This document shows, one piece after another, positions 32,860 through 41,664 of a stretch of DNA of 64,000 nt. A program made the translations under genes and the position numbers. The notes below the pieces were generated by a model. That model saw only the letters and a program-made list of their open reading frames with translations. It did not search any database and was not told where the DNA came from. Source of the stretch: Halobacillus alkaliphilus (GTDB taxonomy: Bacteria; Bacillota; Bacilli; Bacillales; Halobacillaceae); the NCBI RefSeq assembly GCF_900113125.1, contig NZ_FOOG01000004.1, positions 1 to 64,000 of the forward strand, in the 5' to 3' direction. Each line of letters starts with the position of its first letter. Position 1 is the stretch's first letter.

Positions 32860-33579
32860 ATGAAAGATCAACAAGCGAAAAACACAGAATCGTCAATCGA
32901 CATCCAAAAGGTTCAAAAAGATTTAGAACCCATCATTAAAAATGTCACAGAGAGGAAACTGCCTCAGCGGGCTTATCAAATACTTCGACTGGCTATTAGA
33001 AATCTCATCATACTGCCGGGAAAGACAATCCTTGAAAGAGAAATTGCGGAAGTTCTCGGAATGAGCCGTACTCCCGTCAGAGAAGCATTGATTCGTCTGC
33101 AGACCGAAGGGGTCGTGAATCTCATTCCTAGAAAAGGGTTTGAAATAGAACCGATAGAAGCTAAAGATTTGCTTGATATTTATGAAGTCGTAGAAATGCT
33201 TGAAGGTTTAGCTGCTAAGCTGTCCACCCATACCATTAGCGAAGATGAATTAACTGAATTAGATTCACTGATTGAACATCAAGCAAAAGCACTCAATGAA
33301 AAAGATTTAGAAGAATGGGCCAGGCTTGATAATTTATTCCACTTTAAAATTATCAATTCTGCTAAAAATGAAAGGCTCGCTAACGTTATAGATGTTCATG
33401 CTGATCAATTATATCGAGCCCGTCTTATTACAATCAATCAACGACCGTTACCTTTTCAATCTATAGTAGAACACCGCGCTATTGTTGCCTGTATGAGAGC
33501 TAAAGATGGTGACGCTGCCCAAATGTCCATGCAGTCCCATAGAAAAAGAGCAAGGAATGAAATTCTTAAGGCGCTATAG
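32860..33579 (+). CDS. GntR-family regulator (FadR/FCD subfamily)
   Basis: 239 residues: a winged helix at about 25-95 (LPQRAYQILRLAIRNLIILPG, VLGMSRTPVREALIRLQTEGVVN, RKGFEIEPI) followed by an all-helical FCD ligand domain whose metal/ligand residues D(N)LFHFKI, and H in VEHRAIV, are visible. FCD regulators commonly bind small organic acids and are released from DNA by the substrate of the pathway. It sits between the dehydrogenase and glycerate kinase genes, so it is the likely ligand of the two TTTACGTATACATTA sites. Confidence 0.88.
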   Translation: MKDQQAKNTESSIDIQKVQKDLEPIIKNVTERKLPQRAYQILRLAIRNLIILPGKTILEREIAEVLGMSRTPVREALIRLQTEGVVNLIPRKGFEIEPIEAKDLLDIYEVVEMLEGLAAKLSTHTISEDELTELDSLIEHQAKALNEKDLEEWARLDNLFHFKIINSAKNERLANVIDVHADQLYRARLITINQRPLPFQSIVEHRAIVACMRAKDGDAAQMSMQSHRKRARNEILKAL

Positions 33580-33640
33580 AAAGTTGATAATACTGATAAT
33601 CGATAGGTGAGAGTAAATAAGCCTGGAAAGGACAGAATTT

Positions 33641-34789
33641 ATGAAATGTTTATTGGCTCCTGATTCATATAAAGGTAGTTTATCTGCTTTGGAAGTAGCT
33701 GAAAGCATGGAGAAAGGTGTAAAACATGTTTTTCCATCCTGCGAAATAAAGTCTTTTCCTTTGGCAGATGGAGGCGAAGGAACAGTTGATTCCCTTATAA
33801 ATATTACAAATGGAACTAAATGGACCAACGAAGTGTCTGGACCACTGGGTGGAAAAGTACAGGCGCAATGGGGAATATTAGGAGACGGCCATACCGCTGT
33901 AATTGAAATGGCTCAAGCTTCAGGGATTACATTACTACCTGAAAACGAGTTAGATCCTATGCGAGCCACAACTTACGGGACAGGAGAACTTATAAAGAGA
34001 GCTCTTGATCATGGATGCAGAAAAATTATTTTAGGTATCGGAGGCAGTGCCACTAATGATGGGGGCGCTGGGATGGCCGAGGCTTTAGGTGTGGAGTTTT
34101 TGGATAAGGACGGGGAACATTTACCTCCAGGTGGTCAAGCACTGCAATATTTAGATAAAATAAGTACGAAACAATTGGATCCAAGAATAGTGTCTTCAGA
34201 AATTGTGGTCGCTTGTGACGTGGACAATCCCTTGTGCGGTCCAGATGGTGCATCTGCCATATTCGGTCCTCAAAAAGGAGCCACTAAAGAAATGGTTATA
34301 GAACTGGACGAAAGTCTAAAGAATTTTGGTCTTAAAATAGAGAAATATCTAAATAAAAATATTATGTACGAAAAGGGTGCTGGAGCAGCCGGAGGACTAG
34401 GCGGAGGACTTATGGCTTTTCTTGGGGCCACGTTAGTACCAGGGATCAACCTCGTTTTGGACACTATTCGCTTTGAGGAAGAATTAAAGGATACGGACTT
34501 CATAATAGTGGGAGAAGGAAAGACGGATAAGCAAACCGCATACGGGAAGGCTCCAATGGGTGTTGGAAAAAAAGCCAAAGAGTACGGGATTCCCGTTATC
34601 TGTATCTCCGGAAGTTTGAGCGAAGGGTATAGAATTTTAGCAAATCAAGGGATTCAAGCGTTTTTTAGTATAGCTAACTCCCCTTCCACTCTAAATTTTT
34701 TAAGTGAACATGCAGGTTCTCTTATCGAAGAAACCGTTAAGAATGTAATGGAAGTCTATAAATTTAATGCGCCCATACAAAGAGCTTGA
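33641..34789 (+). CDS. Glycerate kinase (GarK/GlxK type)
   Basis: 382 residues, full family length. PDSYKGSLSALEVAESMEKG at the start, PLADGGEGTVD, the nucleotide loop ILGIGGSATNDGGAGMAEALG, DVDNPLCGPDGAS and FGPQKGAT, then VGEGKTDKQTAYGKAPMGV. It phosphorylates D-glycerate to 2-phosphoglycerate, feeding glycolysis, and completes the tartrate-to-2PG route proposed for this cluster. Its start lies 62 bases after gntR with AAAGGA. A terminator follows at 34862. Confidence 0.92.
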   Translation: MKCLLAPDSYKGSLSALEVAESMEKGVKHVFPSCEIKSFPLADGGEGTVDSLINITNGTKWTNEVSGPLGGKVQAQWGILGDGHTAVIEMAQASGITLLPENELDPMRATTYGTGELIKRALDHGCRKIILGIGGSATNDGGAGMAEALGVEFLDKDGEHLPPGGQALQYLDKISTKQLDPRIVSSEIVVACDVDNPLCGPDGASAIFGPQKGATKEMVIELDESLKNFGLKIEKYLNKNIMYEKGAGAAGGLGGGLMAFLGATLVPGINLVLDTIRFEEELKDTDFIIVGEGKTDKQTAYGKAPMGVGKKAKEYGIPVICISGSLSEGYRILANQGIQAFFSIANSPSTLNFLSEHAGSLIEETVKNVMEVYKFNAPIQRA

Positions 34790-34861
34790 TGCCTCTTTTA
34801 TTAAATAACAGCACCCTCTAAAAGCTGAATTTACTTTTACATTAATTTAATCATAGTAAAG

Positions 34862-34897
34862 AAAGGTCTTTCCTGCTTCTCTCGGAAAGACCTTTTT
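34862..34897 (+). terminator. Terminator of the glycerate kinase gene
   Basis: AAAGGTCTTTCC and GGAAAGACCTTT, 12 perfect pairs with T5 after. Confidence 0.85.
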
Positions 34898-34967
34898 CAT
34901 ATTTGGATATTATATACTATATATGTTCTCGCTCTAATTAATCTACATGGCCATTAATAAATCAGAA

Positions 34968-36167
34968 TTAACCGCCGGCAATCATCCGTGCGAGCTGACC
35001 ACAAAGCAGGGCAGCATAAGTGCCGACGACATTACCGAGAATCCCCATCAGTAAGCCAACAGGCGCAAGAGCCGGCTGGAATACAGATGCGACAATAGGT
35101 GCCGAGCTTGTACCGCCAATGTTCCCCTGCGACCCGACTGCTACGAAGAAAAGCGGCGCTTTCAGCAGTCGTGCGGCGGCGAAGATAAAGATAATGTGGA
35201 TGGACAGCCAGACCATTCCCATTAAAATAAATTGCGGCGCCTGAACGATATCCATCAGATTGGCCTGGGAACCGATCGCCGTTAAGAATAAGTAAATCCC
35301 GAGGTAGCCGATTTTACTCGCTCCGTAATACTCCAGATTCCGTACCTTCGTAAAGGATAGAAGAATGCCTACGGCTGTAATAATAAGGAACGTCCACGTA
35401 GACGTGTTCATCACATCAGACTTTGGAATAAAGGATAAATCCGCGAACAACCGAACCAAATAGGATCCGGCGAAACCGACAGCTATGATACCAAACAGCT
35501 GAGGCAGCTGAAGCGGCTTAGCGTTACGCTGAACATCCGTCGCAATTTCCTCGTTCACTTTTTTAATCTGAGCATTGTCTGCGTCATTCCAACGGTTGAA
35601 GCGATCCTGGAAATTAGCAAATGAAATCATAACACCCATCCACCCGATGCCGACCAGCGTATCGGTTAAAATTATCGGACTCAGAATATCGTCGGGTGTA
35701 TGGAAGGCTTCAATCATGGCGCCCATATTGGCAGACCCGCCAATCCAGCTTCCTGCGAGTGCCCCGACTCCGCGCCAGGCTTCCTCAGGAAGAATTCCCT
35801 GAAACAGGGCGAAGGCAGTCGGTCCGCCCACAACGACACCAATTGTACCAGCAAGGAACACAAGCACAGCCTTGCCTCCAAGCTTGAAGGTCGCTGGAAC
35901 GTTTGTACTGATCATTAACAGAAGCAAACCAGCCGGAAGCATATACGTGCTCATGAAACTGTACAAATCAGAGCTCTGCGGAATGATTCCGAAAGTGGTT
36001 GAAAGCATCGGTAAAAAGTACATCCAGATCAACGGCGGAAGATAGCCGAAGAATTTTTTAATCGGCTTAATGTTTACGGTAGATAACATAAAAACAATGC
36101 CGACAATCGCGATTAAATAAGCAAAAATCGCCATTGGTTCCTGTATAAAAGCTTGTCCAATATTCAT
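34968..36167 (-). CDS. DUF819-family membrane transporter-like protein
   Basis: 399 residues, ten or more helices. The DUF819 (YjcL-like) marks are the inverted-repeat glycine signatures GSWIGGSANMGAM and AVGSQGNIGGTSSAPIVAS, and an opening ...PIKKFFGYLPPLIWMYFLPMLSTTFGI. The fold resembles sodium-dependent carboxylate or glutamate carriers, but no substrate is established. A cytosolic loop at about 190-225 is polar. It is transcribed alone; a possible CodY-like 15-mer (12/15) just upstream was not accepted. Confidence 0.8.
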   Translation of the reverse strand: MNIGQAFIQEPMAIFAYLIAIVGIVFMLSTVNIKPIKKFFGYLPPLIWMYFLPMLSTTFGIIPQSSDLYSFMSTYMLPAGLLLLMISTNVPATFKLGGKAVLVFLAGTIGVVVGGPTAFALFQGILPEEAWRGVGALAGSWIGGSANMGAMIEAFHTPDDILSPIILTDTLVGIGWMGVMISFANFQDRFNRWNDADNAQIKKVNEEIATDVQRNAKPLQLPQLFGIIAVGFAGSYLVRLFADLSFIPKSDVMNTSTWTFLIITAVGILLSFTKVRNLEYYGASKIGYLGIYLFLTAIGSQANLMDIVQAPQFILMGMVWLSIHIIFIFAAARLLKAPLFFVAVGSQGNIGGTSSAPIVASVFQPALAPVGLLMGILGNVVGTYAALLCGQLARMIAGG

Positions 36168-36350
36168 GCTGCATCTCCTAACTGCAAAATCCTTTGAATT
36201 GTCAAAATATTATAGTGATAAAATTTCGCATTTGAGGAGTGTAGCACATATTTTGGAACGACAAAATAATTTTGCTTTACCCATTTATGGTCTTAAAGAA
36301 GCGCATGATTTTTTTACGGCTGGGAGACTCTAAAAGCAGGAGGGATCATT

Positions 36351-36704
36351 ATGGACGAGCGCAGCTTATCGATTGAAGAATTTAACGAGCTTCTGCAGCA
36401 ATGGAGCGGGAACACCATCCGAATTACGAAGCATGAACTTCGTGACCAGGACACCGTTTATATGAACTTAGATCACATTGATTATTCGAAAGATACGAGA
36501 AGAATGGATGATTATGAGCCGATGCACGCTTTACACCTGCACGGTACAGGCAGAACAGAAACGGATGCCCTTAATGTTCAGCCACTTCCATCTACGTATT
36601 ACGAGATTCCATTGGAAGACTCTACGCAGTACCAGTTTGGCGAGAACCATTTCTCCCTGGTGACTGATCGCGGCACCTATACGATTCAGCTTATCCATTA
36701 TTAA
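36351..36704 (+). CDS. Conserved hypothetical soluble protein
   Basis: 117 residues, no signal or membrane segment: MDERSLSIEEFNELLQQWSG, then beta-rich polar sequence with DQDTVYMNLDHIDYSKDTRR and LHLHGTGRTETDA. It looks like one compact alpha/beta domain; no family was recognised. AGGAGGG precedes the ATG. Divergent from the DUF819 gene with a 183-bp gap. A terminator follows at 36780. Confidence 0.6.
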   Translation: MDERSLSIEEFNELLQQWSGNTIRITKHELRDQDTVYMNLDHIDYSKDTRRMDDYEPMHALHLHGTGRTETDALNVQPLPSTYYEIPLEDSTQYQFGENHFSLVTDRGTYTIQLIHY

Positions 36705-36779
36705 GGAGCAGCGTTTGTCCGGGATAGGCAGGCGTTTTTATGTGGGGGTTCTGGTAAAGTTCAGCATCGATATTACCTA

Positions 36780-36813
36780 AAAAAGGACTTCCTATTTTAT
36801 GGAAGTCCTTTTT
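36780..36813. terminator. Bidirectional terminator
   Basis: AAAAAGGACTTCC and GGAAGTCCTTTTT, 13 perfect pairs, between two convergent genes. Confidence 0.85.
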
Positions 36814-36906
36814 GGATATATTATTTTATAGCTCCGTTTTTTAAAAGAATTCATTTTGAGATAACTTTGTTATTTGCAACCCAACTCCTGGAGAGTAGCT
36901 CTATTA

Positions 36907-37749
36907 TCAAAGGGGTAGATGCATTTCTCTTTTTGGATTATAAACGTCAAGCCAATTTTCCGTTTCCTCCTCTATCCAAATTCCAAAGTGCTCCAAGAAA
37001 TTTAATATTTCTTCTGAATTTGATAAAGGGTTGATTGCGTACCAAAGCGCTGTTCTCATCTCTTGCTCTTTTTCGGGATAATGCTTCGAAAATAATTCAT
37101 AGGCTGGGAATAGATCCCTTGTATACGACTGTTCTTGAACAATCACAAGCGCACCACCAGCCCTCACCATAATTCTCATGATCCATGAACAGCAATCTTT
37201 AATGTCCTCCATGTCGTCATTTCCTTTTAAATCATGCTTGGCTTTATCCATGAGAGGTGTTAAGTGAATGAGATGTTCATTCGCCAAGGAGCTGTCGGGT
37301 TTATAATCAGGGAGCTTACTTATTAGATTTTCGCCATAAACACAAATGCCATAGGTTTTTAGAATAAAAGGAATCATGGAGCAGTATTCCGACTCCTCAA
37401 ACTCACTTAAAGGGTTGAATCCTAATTCTACACCGTTGATAAAAGAGAATTTCTGATTAATAAATTGTTCCGTCTCCTCTACCCAATTCAGGTCAAGTTC
37501 TTCAGGACTAGAATATGTTACGATGATTACGTCCACATCCGATACCCCTTCAATGTCTAACCCTCTTGGCACAGAACCTCTTATGTAAATGCTGTGGATT
37601 TCCTTTGGTAATGCGGAAAGACAGCTTTCATTTATAAGCCGGATGACTTCCAGAAATTTATTATTGATTTTTTTGTGATCAGACTGGTTTATGATGTAGC
37701 CTTCTTCGTCTAAAGAACATAAAGCCCCTATTTCTTTAATTTCAGTCAT
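36907..37749 (-). CDS. Nucleotidyltransferase-domain protein
   Basis: 280 residues. The polymerase-beta-type nucleotidyltransferase motif is IYIRGSVPRGLDIEGVSDVDVIIVT (GS...G...DVD with the catalytic aspartates), with a third acidic position probably in VELGF. The rest is helical, including DCCSWIMRIMVRAGGALVIVQ, as in kanamycin-nucleotidyltransferase-like or DUF4111-like proteins. An aminoglycoside target cannot be claimed. No antitoxin-like partner lies alongside. Monocistronic with short gaps on both sides. Confidence 0.7.
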   Translation of the reverse strand: MTEIKEIGALCSLDEEGYIINQSDHKKINNKFLEVIRLINESCLSALPKEIHSIYIRGSVPRGLDIEGVSDVDVIIVTYSSPEELDLNWVEETEQFINQKFSFINGVELGFNPLSEFEESEYCSMIPFILKTYGICVYGENLISKLPDYKPDSSLANEHLIHLTPLMDKAKHDLKGNDDMEDIKDCCSWIMRIMVRAGGALVIVQEQSYTRDLFPAYELFSKHYPEKEQEMRTALWYAINPLSNSEEILNFLEHFGIWIEEETENWLDVYNPKREMHLPL

Positions 37750-37931
37750 ACGTATAAATCCCCTTTATTCATTAAAATGATCTTTTCACATAAAAACAGC
37801 GCATTTCTTATTCTAGATTTGCCGCCAAGACAGGAAAATTCGATTCCAAATTATTTTAAGGAAGAATTGTTTATTCATCTGTGTAAAACAGTAAAATTCG
37901 TTTAAACATTCTATTAGACTGGTTTATTCGC

Positions 37932-38429
37932 TTAGCGAGAAGCATGTGTATCATCGTTAATAACAATGTTTCCTACATATTGAGCAGTGTTACTTTCATC
38001 CTTAAACGTAGCTTCTAAAATGTAATTTCCTTCTTCAGTCGGGAACCTGAATTCTCTATACTCATTCATATCGATTTTGATTTTTTCTCCATTTTTCCAT
38101 AGAACAGCTGTGATAGTTGGGGCCGACCAAATATCTCCGCCATTTTCTTTATTCTCTTTAAACTCTAAAGAAGCATCTTGCCCTGGGAAAACCTTTATTT
38201 CACCTTGGGATCGTCCATATTCTTCGATATCATCGAATGTTTCTTCTACTTTCCCGTTTGAGGAAGACCAACTGATATTCGCTTCTGTTAATTGTACAGA
38301 TTGACTAAGGTAGTGAGCATCTATATATAAATGAGCAGTTGGAACTCCAACATCATAATCTTCAGCGATACAACCTATCAGCGCAAAGAAGAAAAACATC
38401 CCTAAAATTAATTTTAAAGATTTTCTCAA
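37932..38429 (-). CDS. FixH/YtkA-like lipoprotein
   Basis: About 165 residues. A lipoprotein signal ends FFALIGCIA; the mature part is a single beta-sandwich (LYIDAHYLSQSVQLTEANISW, ITAVLWKNGEKIKIDMNEY, YILEATFKDESNTAQYVGNI), the pattern of FixH/YtkA-like proteins, some of which bind copper, but no Met/His cluster is seen. GGGGAGGAG lies before two TTG codons; the TTG at 38429 spaces best. The frame is open to an ATG at 38459 without a site. Confidence 0.6.
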   Translation of the reverse strand: MRKSLKLILGMFFFFALIGCIAEDYDVGVPTAHLYIDAHYLSQSVQLTEANISWSSSNGKVEETFDDIEEYGRSQGEIKVFPGQDASLEFKENKENGGDIWSAPTITAVLWKNGEKIKIDMNEYREFRFPTEEGNYILEATFKDESNTAQYVGNIVINDDTHASR

Positions 38430-38575
38430 GAACAACACTCCTCCCCTTTTTACCACCATACCTATAAACTCTACTTCTTGTTAAACTTCCCTGCCTCGTA
38501 GAAAGCTACATTCATGAGCGTTCCTATGCTTATGTAATAAGGGTATGTTCGAATAAGTAATATCGTTTTTAGAGT

Positions 38576-38758
38576 CTATAATGACGGAGGACTATCTGAA
38601 AGGGTATTAGCAAAAATGATATAGATTAGTAAATTAGAGGGTAAAAAAATAAATAATAGCCTCACCATAAAAGATGATATTCCGAAATACTCAGCTATTC
38701 CACCACAAATTCCAGCAATTGATTTATCTGAAGAAGACTTTCTTAATTTCTTATCCAT
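38576..38758 (-). CDS. PspC-domain membrane protein
   Basis: 60 residues: KLRKSSSDKSIAGICGGIAEYFGIS then a membrane helix LLFIFLPSNLLIYIIFANTL. This is the short stand-alone PspC domain common in Bacillaceae, linked to envelope stress in other bacteria. The usual second half of the domain ends near the C-terminus here. The ribosome site is weak. The gap to the next gene (38759-39047) holds a repeat end at 38842 and the vanZ promoter region. Confidence 0.8.
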   Translation of the reverse strand: MDKKLRKSSSDKSIAGICGGIAEYFGISSFMVRLLFIFLPSNLLIYIIFANTLSDSPPSL

Positions 38759-38841
38759 TGTATAATTCCAGTCCCCCTATGAGAATCTTTTCTTCTGAAC
38801 ACTATTACTACATTTTTATTAAGCAATGGCCTTCGTTTACG

Positions 38842-38860
38842 TAAGACTCCGTTTCGAGAT
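38842..38860 (+). repeat. Solo end motif of the dispersed element
   Basis: TAAGACTCCGTTTCGAGAT differs in one base from the left end of element B (8842-8860). No matching inverted end is found nearby, so it is a solo end or a decayed copy. Confidence 0.5.
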
Positions 38861-39047
38861 ATTCTGATTTACAAACAAAAAATTGACCGGTCTATACTGT
38901 GTTATTCACAAGAAGATGACCTTTATTTTACTGTTGAACTCACCACCAGATGTTGGATACAATTATGTTTAATCTTATGAATAATAATTCCTAATCGATT
39001 TAATAAAGCGTCTATAATGGAATAGAAATAAATGAAAAGGAGATTTT

Positions 39048-39644
39048 ATGCAACCCTTGGGAATTTCTTATGATTTAACTCCCCCTTTATTTTTAATAGT
39101 TTTCATAGTTATCTGCGGGATAACCTTTTTGTATTTACATTTTAAAAAGAAAAAGAAGAACTTCAAAAAACTATTTCTTTTCGGGGCCACAATTTTTTAT
39201 GTCGTATCAGTAATTAAGTTAACGTTATTACCAATAACGGTCAGTTTTAAAGAAGGAGTGTTTCCGGACCTCGCTTCTAGCGACTTTTACAATTTAGTTC
39301 CTTTTCAGACAATATCGCAAGCCTTAAGTTACGGAAATTATGTACAAGTATTCGGTAATATTGCTCTACTCTTCCCCTTACATATTCTACTTGGATTACT
39401 TAGAGGAAAGGTTTTAAGTTTTTTTAAATCCCTGCTACTATTAATTGTTATAACTCTTACGATTGAATTAACCCAGCTGATTATTAACCTGGCTACAGGA
39501 ATCGCTAATAAAGTTATAGATATAGACGACTTTATATTAAATGTATTTGGCGGTTTGGTAGGTTGGTTCTTATCAAAAGCTTATATCAAGTTTTTTACTA
39601 ATAAAGAATCTTCTCAAGAGAATTTACAACGGGCCACCAGTTAA
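39048..39644 (+). CDS. VanZ-family membrane protein
   Basis: 198 residues with five or six helices. The VanZ pattern is visible: NLVPFQTI, VQVFGNIALLFPLHILLG, LTIELTQLIINLATGIANKVIDIDDFILNVFGGLVGW. VanZ proteins raise teicoplanin resistance in enterococci and are otherwise poorly understood. AAAGGAG gives a clear start. Single gene. Confidence 0.85.
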   Translation: MQPLGISYDLTPPLFLIVFIVICGITFLYLHFKKKKKNFKKLFLFGATIFYVVSVIKLTLLPITVSFKEGVFPDLASSDFYNLVPFQTISQALSYGNYVQVFGNIALLFPLHILLGLLRGKVLSFFKSLLLLIVITLTIELTQLIINLATGIANKVIDIDDFILNVFGGLVGWFLSKAYIKFFTNKESSQENLQRATS

Positions 39645-39779
39645 CGTGGCTCGTTTGATTATCTAAAATATTCTCTCGCCCCCATTTTCATACGGAGCGT
39701 AAATCCTATTTATCCATAGCCACTAGATAGTATAGGGTTGTCCCCAATATAGGAAAACTCAGTACTGAAATAATTTTGC

Positions 39780-39929
39780 TCATCCTAACAGAATTGATCC
39801 GAAATATAAGAAACTCATACTGAGAAAGACAAAAGAAAACGTAGTTATTGGTTTTGGTAATTTCCCCTTGGAATAAATCAACAGTAAGCCGATCAATATA
39901 TGAACAGCTATAAATAGGAAAATGAACAT
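39780..39929 (-). CDS. Very small two-helix membrane protein (49 aa)
   Basis: ATG at 39929 preceded by GGGGG at about nine bases. The protein is MFIFLFIAVHILIGLLLIYS, then KGKLPKPITTFSFVFLSMSF, then LYFGSILLG: two membrane helices linked by KGKLPKP, a believable hairpin. It sits just downstream of a second small membrane gene (39986) on the same strand, 56 bases apart, so the two probably form an operon. No family recognised. Confidence 0.5.
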   Translation of the reverse strand: MFIFLFIAVHILIGLLLIYSKGKLPKPITTFSFVFLSMSFLYFGSILLG

Positions 39930-39985
39930 CTTGTGCCGTCCCCCCTGGCAGTTATCTTATTGTGAATGAAACAAGTATATTGGAA

Positions 39986-40171
39986 TTAACCTTTATACTT
40001 GTTGAATAAAAAATATCTTGCATTCACAAAAAATATAGTTCCAAGAAGAAACAACATGATTATCAACCAACTTGCAATAGCCGAATAATCACTTTTAAAA
40101 ATAAATTCACTCGTTAAAGTAACAAATACCATGGCTGCCATAACAATATACAACCCTACTACATGTTTCAT
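39986..40171 (-). CDS. Small two-helix membrane protein (61 aa)
   Basis: From the ATG at 40171, eight bases after GGAGG: MKHVVGLYIVMAAMVFVTLT, a short SEFIFKSDYSA link and a second helix IASWLIIMLFLLGTIFFV, ending RYFLFNKYKG. The frame is open 12 codons further upstream but without a start signal. Probably co-transcribed with the 49-residue protein downstream. Function unknown. Confidence 0.6.
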   Translation of the reverse strand: MKHVVGLYIVMAAMVFVTLTSEFIFKSDYSAIASWLIIMLFLLGTIFFVNARYFLFNKYKG

Positions 40172-40457
40172 CAGCTGAACCTCCCTCCTATACGATAGAT
40201 ACAGCACTCTTTTAAAAAATCCATTGATTGACTATGTAAAGCAGCCTAATTTTAATTAAATTTTGCTCGGTAAGTTTAAAAAGCTAAATAATCTATTCTT
40301 ATGTAACAGGGGCGATCCCATTATTAAGCAAACGCTCCCTTTACGGTAAGAGTTAAATTAGAGATATCTTAGAGTTAATCTTCAACTAACTTAACCGCAC
40401 TTTATAGTTTATCAATGTGGATTCACAAAACTTTAATATAGATATTCAAGCTATGTT

Positions 40458-40495
40458 GCCTGCCCCCTTGACCTTTAAGGATCAAGGGGGCAGGC
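40458..40495. repeat. GTGCCTGCCCCC-type hairpin in a gene-free gap
   Basis: GCCTGCCCCCTTGA and its complement make 14 perfect pairs; the loop is TCCTTAAAGG-like. It lies 20 bases past the rsbR-like stop but is not followed by a clear T run, so it may be a repeat rather than a classical terminator. Apart from it, 40172-40514 shows only A/T-rich sequence, including the likely promoter of the small membrane genes. Confidence 0.5.
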
Positions 40496-40514
40496 ACTTT
40501 CACATTCTTTTTAC

Positions 40515-41381
40515 CTAATCCATTTGCGGGAGGAAATATTTGCTTAACGCCTGCTGCAGAGTAGCTAAGGTTTCGGTCTGATAATTAAATGTAAGTCCGG
40601 CACTCATAACCTCTCGTACGATTTCTTTCCTTAAACCAGTAATGACCGTTTTGCAGCCCATCATATTTAAACCATCAATACTCTTCTTTAATTCAATGAT
40701 TGATTCTCGGTCCATTACGGCGACTCCGGATAAATCCAGAATCAGTGTTGCTATTCTTAATTCTGAAACCTTGGTTAGCACTTTTTCCTGAAGGATTTCT
40801 GCACGTTTAGTATCCATCGTGCCGACTAATGGAAGTACGAAAATGGAATCATTAATAGGGATAATTTGTACAGAAAGATTTTCAACCAACTGTTGCTGAG
40901 ACTTTATTAGTGAATCTTTATAGACGGAATACCGAATGAAGAAGGTATTCAAAAAGTCATCTACTCGATTGTTAATTTCAGTTTCCAGCTCGAAAAAATC
41001 CTTCATTTGCTCAAATTCGCTTTCCTTATAGTATTTTTCAATAAACAGCCACAATGTTCTGCGTATGGAATGCACCCATTCTAATTTGAACGATAGATCA
41101 ATGGAGTGAGTGGCCCAGGCAATTCCCTCTTGTTCAGCGAATTTTTTTAAAGATTCATCTTCTCCATTAATGATATACATGACTAATGTATGCGCATTGT
41201 TAACAAGATCGATGTTTCCCACCCGCATAATTTCATCTATCTTATCTTTAACATTCACCGCTTCGGATAAAAGGGTTTGTTCAAAGAGCGTACTATTTTC
41301 CTTAAAGTATTCTTTAAATCTATTGGAGTACCCATAAAACTGTGCTATTGGACTCGCCCCTTTCTCTAAGGTTAGAAACAA
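40515..41381 (-). CDS. RsbR-type STAS-domain stressosome co-antagonist
   Basis: 288 residues: an N-terminal globin-like helical sensor (about 1-150, FYGYSNRFKEYFKENSTLFEQ) and a C-terminal STAS domain beginning IIPINDSIFVLPLVGTMDTKRAE and containing LILDLSGVAVMDRESIIEL and CKTVITGLRKEIVREV. RsbR paralogues form the stressosome with RsbS and RsbT that activates sigma-B. The Thr positions phosphorylated in RsbRA appear not to be conserved here (DLSGVAVMDR instead of a DITG...DT pattern). A TTG start is used because no ATG occurs in the first 50 codons; confidence in it is low. Confidence 0.82.
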   Translation of the reverse strand: MFLTLEKGASPIAQFYGYSNRFKEYFKENSTLFEQTLLSEAVNVKDKIDEIMRVGNIDLVNNAHTLVMYIINGEDESLKKFAEQEGIAWATHSIDLSFKLEWVHSIRRTLWLFIEKYYKESEFEQMKDFFELETEINNRVDDFLNTFFIRYSVYKDSLIKSQQQLVENLSVQIIPINDSIFVLPLVGTMDTKRAEILQEKVLTKVSELRIATLILDLSGVAVMDRESIIELKKSIDGLNMMGCKTVITGLRKEIVREVMSAGLTFNYQTETLATLQQALSKYFLPQMD

Positions 41382-41495
41382 TAAATCTCATTCTCAAGAC
41401 ATCCTTCTTGTATTATTCTACAAAAGGATAAAATTCCCTACTAAAAAATAGAAATGGATTTAACCTGAACATGAAACAATCGAAGCGAATCCTTT

Positions 41496-41515
41496 TATCT
41501 CGCAACTGAGTCCTT
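41496..41515 (-). repeat. Degenerate end motif of the dispersed element
   Basis: TATCTCGCAACTGAGTCCTT resembles the right end of element B (one substitution and one insertion). No partner end is seen; the rest of 41382-41664 shows no gene. Confidence 0.4.
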
Positions 41516-41664
41516 CAACCATACCGCTCTTTTCTTGAAGAATCAGCAGACAATGAAGCACTTCCCTCCATCTCCCTAACATTCCCCCTCGTTTTACCAC
41601 TACCTTTCCCCAGGCAAAACAAATGGGCATTTATGGTAAAATAAGCGGAAAAGGTGGTGATCGT

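Noticed and set aside
36198-36212. CodY-like AATTGTCAAAATATT upstream of the DUF819 gene
   Set aside because: Three mismatches in a 15-mer in A/T-rich DNA is expected by chance.
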